A stretch of 64,000 bases of DNA, taken from Clitopilus passeckerianus (lineage: Eukaryota; Basidiomycota; Agaricomycetes; Agaricales; Entolomataceae). The stretch lies in NCBI GenBank assembly GCA_944990035.1, contig CALYLX010000033.1, positions 62,001 to 126,000 on the forward strand, given 5' to 3'. The translations under genes were made by a program, and so were the position numbers. Under the pieces are notes generated by a model. It searched no databases. It saw only the letters and a list, made by a program, of their open reading frames with translations, and had not been told where the DNA came from. Below are positions 1 through 10,559 of this stretch, one piece after another. Numbering within the stretch: position 1 is the first letter of the stretch; each line of letters begins with the position of its first letter.

Positions 1-111
1 AGCTCTGAGTGGAAGCAATTGACTGGTACATCATTTACTTGTGAAGCAAAATTAAATGAAGGTTTGAAGAGTATATTATGAGCAATTATACAGATTAGTA
101 CTGATGCAACT

Positions 112-1716
112 CTAGAAGTCATCTCCCTTTCCAGCCGGACTGTTTTGGTGGAGGATACCTTTCAACGCGCCCATTACGTTCTCGCGCCCTACGAATTCCC
201 GGGACCTCTTCCCCTTATAAGTCACTCTCGTCCCCCTACCAGGAGCCTTCGGCTTGAGACCAACACCAGTCATGGCGCCGGCAGTGTAACCGTGGAGAGA
301 ATGCGCATTTGAAGCTGTGGACTGCCTCTGGGCAACGGATGCACGAGGTTCCTCCATGATGTACTCCTTCGAGCCGGGTTCCCATGGGTTATCCTGGTTG
401 AAAGCCTCCATGCCACCTTCCTCGCGAACGATGACAAGATCAGCCTGTATTTGGATGTTCTCGACGTTGTTCTGAGCACGTTTTCCAACCACCGTGGGAG
501 GGACGTGGAGAACCAGTCCCCTATCGTGACTACCGACCGCATCCAATGCGCTTGCTGCGGGGTTGGTGGATCGGAACTTGGAAGGCGGGTTGGCGACCTT
601 CATGTATGGCATGGCCTGGTCGTACCACTCGGGGGCCTTGTTCATACTGCAACCCTCTTCGGTGTTGACGTCGAAAAGGAAGGGCTGTGTATCTCCTGTT
701 TTCACCTTGAGCTCGCCAACGATACCACCGAAGCTAGCTGCAAACGTCTTCTCCTTCTGCGACCCAGGAAGTTTGAGGTCCTCCCATGGGTGGAGAACCA
801 TGCCGCGCTGCGGGTACGAGAAGAAGTTCTCGTGGAGTTCGATGGAAAGGGGAGTTGGGTGGGTGTATTGCAGGCCACCAGATGGGTGAGGCTGGGGCTC
901 GAATTTAAGGGAGGTATGCTCTTTCGAAAGCTCCGAGGCGTGATGACGGAGGAAATTGCGATGGTGAGGAGCGTAGGAATCCTGGGAGAGTTCAAGGAGT
1001 GTCTTGTCGGCCGGTGCAGAGCCGGGTACATTAGGGTGTAAGGGCTCCGTTTGCGCAGAGAGATACTTCTTGAATTCGGGCCGGAGCGCACGTAGCTCTG
1101 CGAGGTAGCGTTTGAATTCCTTCGGGGACATGGCGTGAATATTGGGCATGACTTGGATTTCCGTGGTGGTTCTGGGTAAGGGACGTCCAGCACCGTATGC
1201 TCCCGGACCCTTCTTTCCTAGGGTGTCGAGGCTCACGGTATCCGGGCTCTGAGGCTCCTCGCTCTTCGGCGCCTCGGTCACCTCACTGGTGGAAAAGTCG
1301 AAGCCGAAAGTTGTACCCTCGCCAGGCGCATACTCGCTGTCAATAAGCCACTGTGTTTTGGCCATTCCGAGACCTTTCCACCACATATTCTTCGGGCTGG
1401 TCTTGACTTTCGTTCCCATTTCCTCCACCCGTTTCACCAGCTTTACCTGGTTGTCTGCAGGGTTCCATTCCACAAATTGGGCATGGTGCTCATAGGACTC
1501 CAGAGTTATATGTGTTCTCTTCTTCTTCAAAGCGAGAGGACGTTTGAGGCCCCAGTCTCCGCGGTCGGCATGAGCAGGAGGTGAGGAATAGGTTTGTTTG
1601 ACAGCCGGGTCGTAGGATGCGAAACGAGACCGTCGGAGAAGCAGAGAAAAGGGTGAAGAGGGCGGTATTGCCGAAGAACTTGTGGCAGCACTCCTGGCCG
1701 CAACTGCCGTTGCCAT
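112..1716 (-). CDS. MRP51: Mitochondrial small-subunit ribosomal protein Mrp51 (bS1m family)
   Basis: Single-exon gene of 534 aa. The N-terminus is rich in Ala, Ser and Arg with few acidic residues, like a mitochondrial presequence (about residues 1-35). It is followed by the family signature: the segment ASYDPAVKQTYSSPPAH at about 33-50, then GDWGLKRPL near 53, then a stretch around THITLESYEHHAQFVEWN. These match the Mrp51 family of fungal mitoribosomal small-subunit proteins, which acts in mitochondrial translation. The remainder is a long basic region with no other recognisable domain, and the length is usual for basidiomycete members. The start is the first ATG and directly begins the presequence. 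The next gene in the same direction (HYPK-like) is 1 kb upstream. The family call is by motif recognition, not alignment. Confidence 0.85.
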   Translation of the reverse strand: MATAVAARSAATSSSAIPPSSPFSLLLRRSRFASYDPAVKQTYSSPPAHADRGDWGLKRPLALKKKRTHITLESYEHHAQFVEWNPADNQVKLVKRVEEMGTKVKTSPKNMWWKGLGMAKTQWLIDSEYAPGEGTTFGFDFSTSEVTEAPKSEEPQSPDTVSLDTLGKKGPGAYGAGRPLPRTTTEIQVMPNIHAMSPKEFKRYLAELRALRPEFKKYLSAQTEPLHPNVPGSAPADKTLLELSQDSYAPHHRNFLRHHASELSKEHTSLKFEPQPHPSGGLQYTHPTPLSIELHENFFSYPQRGMVLHPWEDLKLPGSQKEKTFAASFGGIVGELKVKTGDTQPFLFDVNTEEGCSMNKAPEWYDQAMPYMKVANPPSKFRSTNPAASALDAVGSHDRGLVLHVPPTVVGKRAQNNVENIQIQADLVIVREEGGMEAFNQDNPWEPGSKEYIMEEPRASVAQRQSTASNAHSLHGYTAGAMTGVGLKPKAPGRGTRVTYKGKRSREFVGRENVMGALKGILHQNSPAGKGDDF

Positions 1717-2709
1717 TCTCTAGCTGTCGGCCAATAACTAGAATGACCTTCGCGTTTGCTGCCGCGCTGGAACTTTGGACCGAGTGCGTGACCGACTTTT
1801 TTTGTTTCGCACTCCGCCCGGCTTCGTCCGTGGGGTTGGATTATAAGAACTGTCGGCGCGTTTTTTTCATCAACAAAACCACCGACGTTCAAATTACTAT
1901 CTGTCCTGCTCGTACTTGTGCGTGGATCACGGATAGATGGTCCAGACAAGCGTCGAAGAGTATCTCCCACTCGGGTCGAGACGCTCAAAAACAATCTATG
2001 CTGATTGCTTCTCCCACTGGTCGAGGAGCTAGGACGCGAGATCACCTGGGGCTTTCTCACATCTCTTCCTGTTTTTATTCGAGTACGATGTATTTTTGTC
2101 TTTTTAGCAATAATCCAAAACAGTTCTACGCCCTCCACACACGAACTTACGCGCGTCTTGAATTATGGTGAGTAACCATTTTTGGAATTCACAACGCGAG
2201 AAGTGGCCGATGAAGATCATCCTGGTAAAAGAACGTACCCCGTCTCTGCCTTTGGGTTGAGGTCTTTCTCTTATTTCTCGAAAGCTTCCCTCTCTTCCTG
2301 CGCTTCTCTGAACCAGGTCGAGTTGCTGGATGGTTGGGTGCGAATGGGGATTTAAAGGCGAGGCTGAGGCCACTTTCCGCGTTTCCCATCGCGTCGTTCT
2401 CCTTTCATCTTCGACATAAAGCTTACTCTATTGTATAGGTGTGACCTGGCCATTATTTCTACATACTGTACTTCTTCTCTGTCAAATTTAATGAGAATCT
2501 TGACTTGACCCATTCGAGATCCTTCAGAGAAATGACCATGCATGCATGATGGGTTTCTCTATTGAGCTTCCAGGATTCAGTCGTGCTGAATGTTGAACCT
2601 AGGAAGCTTAGCCTTGATGTGTGACTGGTGGCACTTTTCCAATGGGATGTATTTGACGAAGACAAGGATGCATTTGCAAATTACAGCAGGCATTGGGACA
2701 GGTACTGAA
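1717..2709. other. Intergenic region between Mrp51 and the HYPK-like gene
   Basis: About 1 kb with no supported gene. It holds the upstream region of the Mrp51 gene and the 3' flank of the HYPK-like gene. Short basic ORFs on the minus strand (about 2190-2390) were examined as a possible small ribosomal protein, but they lack a family signature. Confidence 0.5.
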
Positions 2710-3193
2710 TCATGAGTGGATGAGAGCTTTCAGCGCCTTTGCCACATCGCCTCCATTCTGCGCAAGTGCTTTCTCAGCTCTCGCACGTGAAATCTCAAAT
2801 TCGTGAACCTTGAAAGATTCAAATTAGTAAAAGCTGCTGGAAGAAGGCGACAAGAGTCAACATACGATGAGGTCAATATCCTCTTTCTTCAGACTTGCCG
2901 CTGTCGTGTCTTTTGGCGCTTTATGGGGTTTATCGAGGACGCCCCCAGTCTGATATGCTTCTTCTAACACACCCTTGGAATATGACCATCCATCTGCGAA
3001 CTACCGCACCCCAGCATGATTTGTCAAGCGGACAGGTTGTTACAAGCGTGGGTTAGGAGGTCATAGAGGGCAAGATTACATGGTCGGGGTGAAATGAGGC
3101 ATCTACACGTAGGATCAGAGGCGCCAGAATTCAAAAAGACGGAGCTCATCGCACATTCACAATAACCTCGGGTCGTGGCACGCCGTTGCTCAT
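2710..3193 (-). CDS. HYPK-like protein with C-terminal UBA-like domain
   Basis: Three exons (3155-3193, 2866-3000, 2710-2808) give 90 aa. Exon 1 ends in PEVIVN and joins directly to FADGWSYSKG, a contiguous motif of fungal HYPK homologues. The middle exon ends SLKKEDIDLI and the last encodes VHEFEISRARAEKAL followed by NGGDVAKALKALI, the three-helix UBA-like domain shared by HYPK and NAC-alpha. Human HYPK binds and regulates the ribosome-associated N-terminal acetyltransferase NatA; the same role is inferred here. Intron 2 has a good GTATGT donor; intron 1 uses GTGCGA. All phases are consistent. It is divergent from the PNPOx-like gene, sharing a 346 bp intergenic region. It is too short and too split to appear as one ORF. 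Confidence 0.85.
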
Positions 3194-3539
3194 CTTATTA
3201 CTCCGAAGGCGTCCTTGAGGTCCTCTTCGCCGTTGTAGTCAACGATCAGAACAATTCCTCCAAATTTTTGGATCTCCGCGCCTCAAGTTCGTTCCTCCCC
3301 TGTACCCGCTTCCTTCGTGCGCATTCTTCGGACCTAATGAGCATCATCCCCAAAATGACTCAACGTGCTTTCGGACGACATCCACCTTCTGATGATTGCA
3401 GGGACGATCTCTATCAGCCAAACGTCTGCTGACCTTGCTGGCCAATCGCGTGTACCGGCTATTCACTGGAGTCATATAACCCAGGCTGCGTGCTTGTTTT
3501 TATACCCGAAACAGCCTCTTCTCCTCTTTGCGAACTAGC

Positions 3540-4543
3540 ATGGTCAAGTACTTCGACGAGATACCGGAGAACCTTAACTCTTGGATCCTGGACCAGAAGG
3601 TGTTCTGGGTCGCTACTGCACCTCTTACTGGAGATGGCCTTGTGAATGTCTCGCCTAAGGGCGTGGAAGGCTCTCTCAGGATTGTCGATCAGAATCAAGT
3701 ATGGTATGAAGACTTGAGTGGAAGTGGTATGTTTATCGTATTTTATATTCTAGCTGCAGGTAGCTGACCCTCTTGCTTCGCAGGAATTGAGACTGTTGCT
3801 CATGTGAGGGAGAACGGACGCATTACTATCCTCTTCAATGCCTTCGAGGGTCCCCCTCGGATAATGCGACTCTACGGACGAGGCATGTCACCTAGCCATT
3901 CTCGTACCCAACATCCCCGCTGACAGTTGGTCCCAGGGCATGTGTACGAATTCGGCAGACCGGAATATGAGGCTCTCCTCCCGCCCGACAAGAGACAAAT
4001 TTGCTCGAGGTCAATCATTATGATTGATGTATTCAAAGTCTCTACGGTGCGCCCTTTCGTGAAACAAAATCGAATCCCTCTGACCTCCCTTCAATCTAGT
4101 CGTGTGGATATGCCGTCCCCTTTTACACCTACAAAGCACCTCGCAACCGCCTAATCAACCACTTCACCACACACGAGAAGGTGGATATCGAAGCAGCTCA
4201 AAAACAACCCTCATGTACTCCTGACGGCAGCAACGTGGAAACAGAACTACCCGAGAAAGGATTGAAGTATTACTGGTTGACCCGAAATGCCCATTCTCTC
4301 GACGGTCTGCCTGGCGTTTTGGATGGATACAAGAGCAGGACGGTGTTCGCACCGCCGAAGCCTCATGAAAAGGATGACGAGAATGAGAGAACAACCAAGC
4401 CTGGGAAAGTAACGCCTGCACGGACTCAGAATGAGTCGAGTGGGTTGCCTGGGGTAGAACTAAAGAGTGTTCTGACCTTCCTCACTGGCGTGGTGGTGAC
4501 GACGACATACTTTAAGTATGTTAAGACTGCCCTTACCGCTTGA
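3540..4543 (+). CDS. Pyridoxamine 5'-phosphate oxidase-like FMN-binding split-barrel protein
   Basis: Four exons (3540-3726, 3784-3882, 3937-4046, 4100-4543), 279 aa. The N-terminal part reads IPENLNSWILDQKVFWVATAP and then GLVNVSPKG, the first strands of the PNPOx-like split barrel. Further on are HVRENGRITILFNAFEGPP, RLYGRG, YEFG..EYEALLP and SCGYAVPFY, all typical of a conserved fungal PNPOx-like family of unknown substrate. The C-terminus has a hydrophobic stretch (LTFLTGVVVTTTYF) that may be a tail anchor. Intron 2 uses a GC donor (GCATGT) with acceptor CCCAG; the reading frame and the RLYGRG-HVYEFG continuity require it. It may be a flavin-binding detoxification enzyme or a binding protein; pyridoxal biosynthesis is not implied. 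The following hypothetical ORF points toward its 3' end. Confidence 0.8.
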
Positions 4544-4762
4544 AACCCTGTTGTATGTTTCCCTCTGTATTGATAAAAACAATTCAAAATATGTACTACA
4601 CGCCAACGCAATGTAATGATACAAGCGAGACTGGAGGAGGGGACACGGCTTAGTGGGTCTTGTGAGTGCCTGGATTTTACTCAATCGTGGGGGTCATCAA
4701 TGACATTTGCCATGGTGGATAAAGCTTGAAAAGAGGGAGATCGGCTTTCGTCGGCGCATTCG

Positions 4763-5269
4763 TCATGCCGAATTTTGAGTACAGGCGCTCAATTCCTGGT
4801 GGGCATGCGTCCCCGTCCATAATTGGATAATCACCTTCCTGATCCGCGTATAATCTCTTCCGAGTCGATCCACTCGACCTTGGAATAGGATAGAATTCAT
4901 CATCTCGAGCCATCCAGACTCACATTTCCACTGAATAATTGCAAAAAATTTGGCGCGATATCTCCGTCTCTTCGGCCGCCAATATAGAGTGAGGACCTCA
5001 AGAACCCCTTGACACGAGGCTTGCAAACGGCCCGCAACTGCGAGCTGCTCGGCTGCCAGCCCCCAGGTCCAATCGCAACTTGAAGACTGTGTTTTATCAG
5101 CAGAGAGGCCGTGGGTATCATGGGTGTGGTAAGTATGCATGTACTTCACGGCATCTCCATACATTCCAATGCTCTTCATGAACCTCAATCGCTGAAGTTG
5201 CAACACTGGGAGTCCGAATAGTAAGTATCGTTTTGCAATCGGCTGAAAGAGCCGTCTGTCAGCTTCCAT
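4763..5269 (-). CDS. Hypothetical protein, weakly supported
   Basis: An open frame starting MEADRRLFQPIAKRY runs to a stop at 4763. A possible intron (GTGAGT donor near 4920, acceptor near 4870) keeps the frame open, so the model can be read with or without it. Another frame at 4677-4913 looks equally protein-like, so the true exon structure is uncertain. I do not recognise a family, signal peptide or membrane segment. It lies between the PNPOx-like gene (tail to tail) and PXMP4 (head to head, start codons about 100 bp apart). It could be a real small gene or chance open frame in the 830 bp between two genes. Confidence 0.22.
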   Translation of the reverse strand: MEADRRLFQPIAKRYLLFGLPVLQLQRLRFMKSIGMYGDAVKYMHTYHTHDTHGLSADKTQSSSCDWTWGLAAEQLAVAGRLQASCQGVLEVLTLYWRPKRRRYRAKFFAIIQWKCESGWLEMMNSILFQGRVDRLGRDYTRIRKVIIQLWTGTHAHQELSACTQNSA

Positions 5270-5372
5270 GAAGGTACTAGTCCTCTTGGCCACGAAGATG
5301 CCAGACGTCAGATCAGTTCAATTTCATGGTGCGTGGTCCTCGTCTAATAATGGACCTCTTTCTGCTCTTGCC

Positions 5373-6112
5373 ATGGACGTTCTACAACAAATTATCCAGA
5401 ACCCAACATACCACGACTACCTGGCAATCTTGAAGGGCGCAAGGAATGGGCTCGTTTACGGAGCCAAAGTCCGTTTCCCTCATGCCCTGGTAATGTCCAT
5501 TCTGTTTGGTAGGGGAGAGTAAGTGTCGGTCATGTTATGCAACGTTGATTTTGCTAACTTCTCCTCTTGTTTAGCTGGAAATCCCGATGCTTGACCATCT
5601 TAAAGGCAACGAAGCAACATGCTTTTAACCTGGCTAAATTTGTGCCGATATACAAGGCCATTCTCTTGCTTAAGAAGAAGGCAAACGGAGGAAAGGAACA
5701 GAGCATTGATACCTTTATTGCTGGTCTCTTGGGGGGCTATTTTGTCTTTGGGGAGAGGAATTCCGTGAATGAACAGGTATGCACAACATGTCATGCATTT
5801 TGTTCATACTGGCTAAGCACCCAACAGATTGTTCTCTACATCGTATCCCGCGTTATTATTTCCTTCCTCCCTAGAGCAGTATCTTATCACACCTCTCCTC
5901 AACCTTCCAAGGCAAGCTCCATCGTCAAGCCTTTGCCGCCCGACTCCCGCTATTTCACCGTCTTCGCTGCCCTCTCTTGGGGTGCCGCCATGTGGGTGTG
6001 CTCTAACCGCGGAGAGACTATCCAGCCTGGGATGTTCTACTCCCATAAATACCTTTATCTCGACTCTGAAGTCTGGAGCAATCTGAAGACGTTGCTCTGG
6101 CACAATACATGA
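5373..6112 (+). CDS. PXMP4: Peroxisomal membrane protein 4 (PMP24/PXMP4)
   Basis: Three exons (5373-5518, 5575-5776, 5828-6112), 210 aa, close to the 212 aa of the human protein. Diagnostic segments are AILKGARNGLVYGAKVRFPH followed by ALVMSILF, then HAFNLAKFVPIYKAI, FIAGLLGGYFVFGE.NSVNEQI and LYIVSRVIISF, ending with YLYLDSEVW. This is the Tim17/22/23-PMP24 fold, a multi-pass protein of the peroxisome membrane whose exact transport role is not settled. The ATG at 5373 starts MDVLQQIIQNP, just before the conserved LKG..NG block, as in animal homologues; an upstream in-frame extension lacks family resemblance. All three introns' phases agree. Confidence 0.9.
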
Positions 6113-6960
6113 AAGACAGCCCTCCGCACCCTCCTTTCATCAGCCAGTTTAATACTTCGAAGGCAGCTGATCAATACGCCTTAGAACCCTGTGGGGTTTA
6201 TACTGGAATAATCATAATCGGATTTATAGATTTTGACACCGGTTATATATTACGTGCTTACTGCAAGCATCTTGACCATCATGCTTCCGGGCTCGTAGGA
6301 GGTTGGCATTTGGGTATGTAGGCCTCCCGAGAAGAACCATTCCATCTCACTAGCAGCCTGAGTGAGCCGTGAATGTTGCGAGGACTCATGATTCTTACTA
6401 CAGTCTATGTAGATACATTACAATACGTCCTTTTATCTGTGGGAACAAGCAGGGCTTGCGGACGTTAAAGTGTGTTACCAACCCATCGGACTGCGCCTCA
6501 AGGCGTTGCGGATAGTTTAGATTTCTCCTTGGATTTCTCGAATTATGTTGTGTTGGGAAAGAATTACAGTTCTTGCTGCCGTTGGGTCCATCCCATTCAA
6601 TCGTGGTATGGCTTCCCGTCGACAGCATGCCCGCTCTTCGTTCTAGTCGGTGAATAGAAGCATTATCAAGCTGCGACTCGGAGGCCTGAAAACCTTACCA
6701 ACTTCAAGTCAAGAAACGCGTTCAGATCACATGACTTTATTTAACTCTTGAATTTTAATTGGCGCGACACTCAGTGTCCGAGTCAAAGTTGCAACTCAGT
6801 AACGGCAGTGTGCAAGTGGCTAGTGGACTAGGGAAGGCTCATATAGGTGCTATGCCCATTCTCTTAGGTTTGGACCAACCAGCCATCCTATCAACTTTGA
6901 AAACTTATAGGACATTCTTTTTTTCCAGAATGCTGAAGGGGATGGACATTCTTCCAACCT
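6113..6960. other. Intergenic region upstream of the first F-box gene
   Basis: About 850 bp with only short unconvincing ORFs. Confidence 0.4.
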
Positions 6961-8660
6961 ATGGACGAACAAGATGCCCATGCAACAACGGCCGAGGCAC
7001 TGCGGCGGGAGATAAGCCCTTTGGAAGCCGCAATACGGATTTTGCAGCAAAAGGTGGTCAGCCTCAAAGCAAAACAAAACGAGTTATCCCTAGTGGCTTG
7101 CCTTCCGGACGAAGTTCTGACGGAGATTTTTATGTACCTGGTTTACGATGGACCGGGAACAGACTCAGGATCTGGAAAGTGGATCCAGGCTACGCTCGTT
7201 TGCTCGCGCTGGCGTCGTGCTGCCACCCAATATCCAAAACTCTGGTGCCGACCCTCATTCTGCTCGCCTGAATGTACCGCAGAAATGATCAGACGGGCCA
7301 AAGCGGTTCCGGTATCCTTCGAAATCACGTTCCAGAACAGCGCTTTGGAGCCCGGCACCCCTATGCATCTTCAGAAGAAGCTATCAACGATCTTCAAGCA
7401 TCTACCCGCCGCTCAATCACTTATCATCCACGACACATTTCCGGACAGCGAGCACCTCTGGCAGACTCGAATACCTAGCTATATTGTCACCTTACTGCGT
7501 AAACGACGAATTTCCTGTCGAGTTCCTCAGCCGAATTTGCGGCTCTCAACCCAACCTTCACCACCTAAATCTCGATAATTGGAATTTGTCCGTGTACCCA
7601 ATTTATCGCATCCGGAAGCAGTCTCCTCAATTACGTGTCTAGAAACTTGCCTTTCCACATCCTCGTCCTTACTACAAACTTCAGGGGACCGCGTCATTTC
7701 GTGCTTGACATGCTTGCCTCAGCTCGAGTACCTGCAGCTTGCAGGCATCTTCTCTCCCGAGTCAGGATCAGACATGCAAGGTATCCCTTTGGATCCGACC
7801 AACAGTGACCGCCTCCCGGCACTGGAAGAGCTCCGATTAGAAGATTATCCCGATCGATGCTCTGCATTTCTCAAGCAACTCTCCCGTCCGCCGAAGATAC
7901 TTAGCATCACATTACTGGAAGAGGAGGTGTATATCGATGACGGCTATCTTAGCCTGATGCAGACAGTTCAGGAGCTATTCGTTGACCCCATACTCCACCT
8001 GAACCTAATCACCAGCAGATTGGATAACCCGAATAAAGACGACGACGAAGAAGAGGAAACCTGCCTTACGGTCCATATACACATAAATCTCGCTGAACCC
8101 TCCCCGGCAGTCTCAATAGCAGCTTCTCGGCTTACATCATCTATCACTCCTCTCCTACAGAACATCATTGATACACTTTCTCTGGAAGAACTGTCTGTAT
8201 TGTTCTATGTGACACCTTTCTCCAACCAAAAAACTTGGGAAAGTGTTGGAAGGCTGAGGAAATTGCAGGCTCTCGTTGTACGGGAAACCCACCCAAGCCT
8301 CTTCGAACTTCCCTCAACAACATTTCGGCCCGAATGTGGAGAGCCTTACATTTCGTTCCCTGTACTGCGTCACCTCACACTTTACGATTAGCAATTTACT
8401 GGCGCCGACGACGTGGCAGGTGGCCAGGCAAGCGAAGTTGCGAAGGCGGACGATCTTCCCACTCAAGGTAGCCCTACGGGGAATTCCTCTTGGCTAGAGT
8501 TGGCGAGTCATTTGAAAATTCGACATTCATGGAAGAATGCCCTTCAGGCGGTGCGTTTGGCGGATTGCCAACTTGATTACAAAGGGATTGACCCCAATGA
8601 TGTGGAGAAGTTGACCGAGGCTTTGCCGAAGGGGCCCCCATTTATATACATGTCCCATTA
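6961..8660 (+). pseudogene. F-box/LRR-type protein, frame-disrupted (copy 1)
   Basis: The first 200 codons are clean: a coiled-coil lead (ISPLEAAIRILQQKVVSLKA) typical of agaricomycete F-box proteins, then the F-box ACLPDEVLTEIFMYLV with VCSRWRRAATQYPKLW, which would bind Skp1 in an SCF ubiquitin ligase. After about 7500 the protein-like sequence moves through frames. Frame 2 carries EFLSRICGSQPNLHHLNL and NWNLSVYPIYRIRKQ, frame 3 carries NLPFHILVLTTNFRGPRHFV, then frame 1 resumes at LPQLEYLQLAG and runs to a stop at 8391. More F-box-like tail lies beyond to 8660. No intron signals explain these shifts, so I read it as a decaying gene; assembly errors are possible. Confidence 0.6.
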
Positions 8661-8980
8661 ATGTTTAACTTAGAATACCATGTGCTAGCGCACATTAACT
8701 TCAAATTTTGCAGGTTGGCATGGTATGATTATCAGTCAGAACGATTATCAAGTCAGAGAAGGATTTGCGATCAATTCACGAGCCAACGCTTTCTTCCTAC
8801 CCACCACATCATCGACAATACTTTCGTAATGGTGGGTGTACTTTGTTCTTCTAGATTTCAGGATGGGTTATTTCCCGCTACTTACCGCCGAATCTTTCCT
8901 CACCTTTGAACCAGTAGCCTCTGATGACAACTTGAATGTCATGTTGGATGATTTGCTATGTACCTCTTGATCCACAAACC

Positions 8981-10341
8981 AAGAGTGAAGATACCCTTGG
9001 TGGTATTCAGGAAGGCATTCAATTCTTTGAAAACATTATAGAGGCTTGTAATCCGAGGCTTAGCATCTTACGATCCAGGCAGAATGACCTAACCGCAGTA
9101 TGGCGACGCGTTTCCCTCGGAGCTGCTGACGGATACATTTGCTTATCTCGTCGACGACGGCAATACCCTACAACGCGGCTCTGTGAACTGGATAGGAGTT
9201 ACTCATGTCTGCTTGAAATGACGCCGAGCTGCATTGGAGTGCCCTCAACTCTGGAGCCGGCCTTTTTCAAACATATTCCAGGCAGTGCGCCCTCCTTTTC
9301 GTCTTTGTCCACGCTCAAAACGATTGAAATCCTTCTCACTGGATTAGCGCGGCCACAACATATTACGATCAGTCAGCTCATAGAGTGTTTACGACAATTA
9401 CCCAACCTCCAGATCTTACACCTGCAACACGTTTTCGCCCCCATCAGTGACGAAGAACGGACCACAACGACCTTCAACAACACTATCAATCTCTCATCTT
9501 TGGAGCGGCTGCAGCTTACAGGTCTTTCAAGTAGCTGCGCGTTGTTCCTTGACCAGGTGAAACACCCGGCGGAAACTCCACTCTTCCAACTTCATTGCTA
9601 TGGCCAATCGGAACTTGGTAGCGCCTCAGCTTATTACGACTACACCACTCTCCCGAGATCCATAGATGCAAACCTACCTGCTAGCATACGTGTCCTCAGG
9701 CTTCAAGCAAACGAGGAGTTCCACACGGGTACGCTCGTGATCCATGCTTGGTATAAACCAGTGGAGGGATCCGTCGATATGGACCAGCCAGATATAATCA
9801 TCCACTCCCCTCCCCCATACGGCAATTCTATGGATATTGTTGCCGAAACTGTCGATTCCCTACCCCTAGAGAACCTGGAGCAGATGTCCTACCTTCTGCC
9901 TTCTTCCAAACTTCAGTATTAGGAGAGAGTTGGTAACTTAGCCAAGCTAAGCCTCTACACGTTGAAATCCAATCACCAGGCGTTTTTCAGTGCGTTGAAA
10001 TCTAATTTGTCCAGCCTATGGCCCGACACACTTTCATACCCCAACTTGAACCATTGGGTGCTTTATTCGTGGGATTTTCAGAGGGCTAACCCTCACGACA
10101 GGCACCTTCCTTGGCTCTCAACCCTCCGTCTAGTGCCACCGACGCGGACTACGACTGCGGCGCCCTATTTCTTTCAATGTCGGCAAGGCAGAACCTTGGC
10201 CATGGCCCCATCTGGCTCGACCTCGTTAACTGTAGAGGGCTGAAGGAGTCGGACATGCAGCTGCTGGAAGAGGTGTTTGAAGAAGTCCGGCACTATCGTG
10301 TCCAATCGAGTGCTATACCAAGCTGGGGATTGACTGGGTAG
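8981..10341 (+). pseudogene. F-box/LRR-type protein, frame-disrupted (copy 2)
   Basis: A tandem relative of the preceding gene. The coiled-coil lead (RLSILRSRQNDLT) is in frame 2. The F-box itself (FPSELLTDTFAYLVDDG, then WIGVTHVCLK) is in frame 3 and is cut by TGA at 9219-9221, where the family has Trp (WRRAALECPQLW). The leucine-rich part resumes in frame 2 (LPNLQILHLQHVFAP, LSSLERLQLTGLSS), stops at 9920-9922, continues in frame 2, and ends in frame 1 (HGPIWLDLVNCRGLKESDMQ). With two nonsense codons and at least two frame changes, it is very probably a pseudogene. The 8661-8980 gap holds nothing recognisable. Confidence 0.65.
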
Positions 10342-10559
10342 GGCTGGTGTGATCTGGTCGGCGTAGCGATGATATAGTCATAATGTAATGAAGGCGTGTT
10401 CTATAGTGTTGAGTTATAGATAGCACTAATCTGTTATACACCACAATACTCTATATGAAACGTTGCAGAGATGATACATGAGGTGATTTGGGAATAAATA
10501 ACACATAAAAATGGTAGACTGGAGCTAAAGATAAATACGGTGGTAAGAATAACATAGGA

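Noticed and set aside
451..1041. Long plus-strand ORF (196 aa)
   Set aside because: It is antisense to the clear Mrp51 coding frame and has no family signature.
2190..2390. Short basic minus-strand ORFs resembling a tiny ribosomal protein
   Set aside because: I looked for the eL41-type pattern and other small ribosomal proteins. The basic residues do not match any, and no splice context supports a gene.
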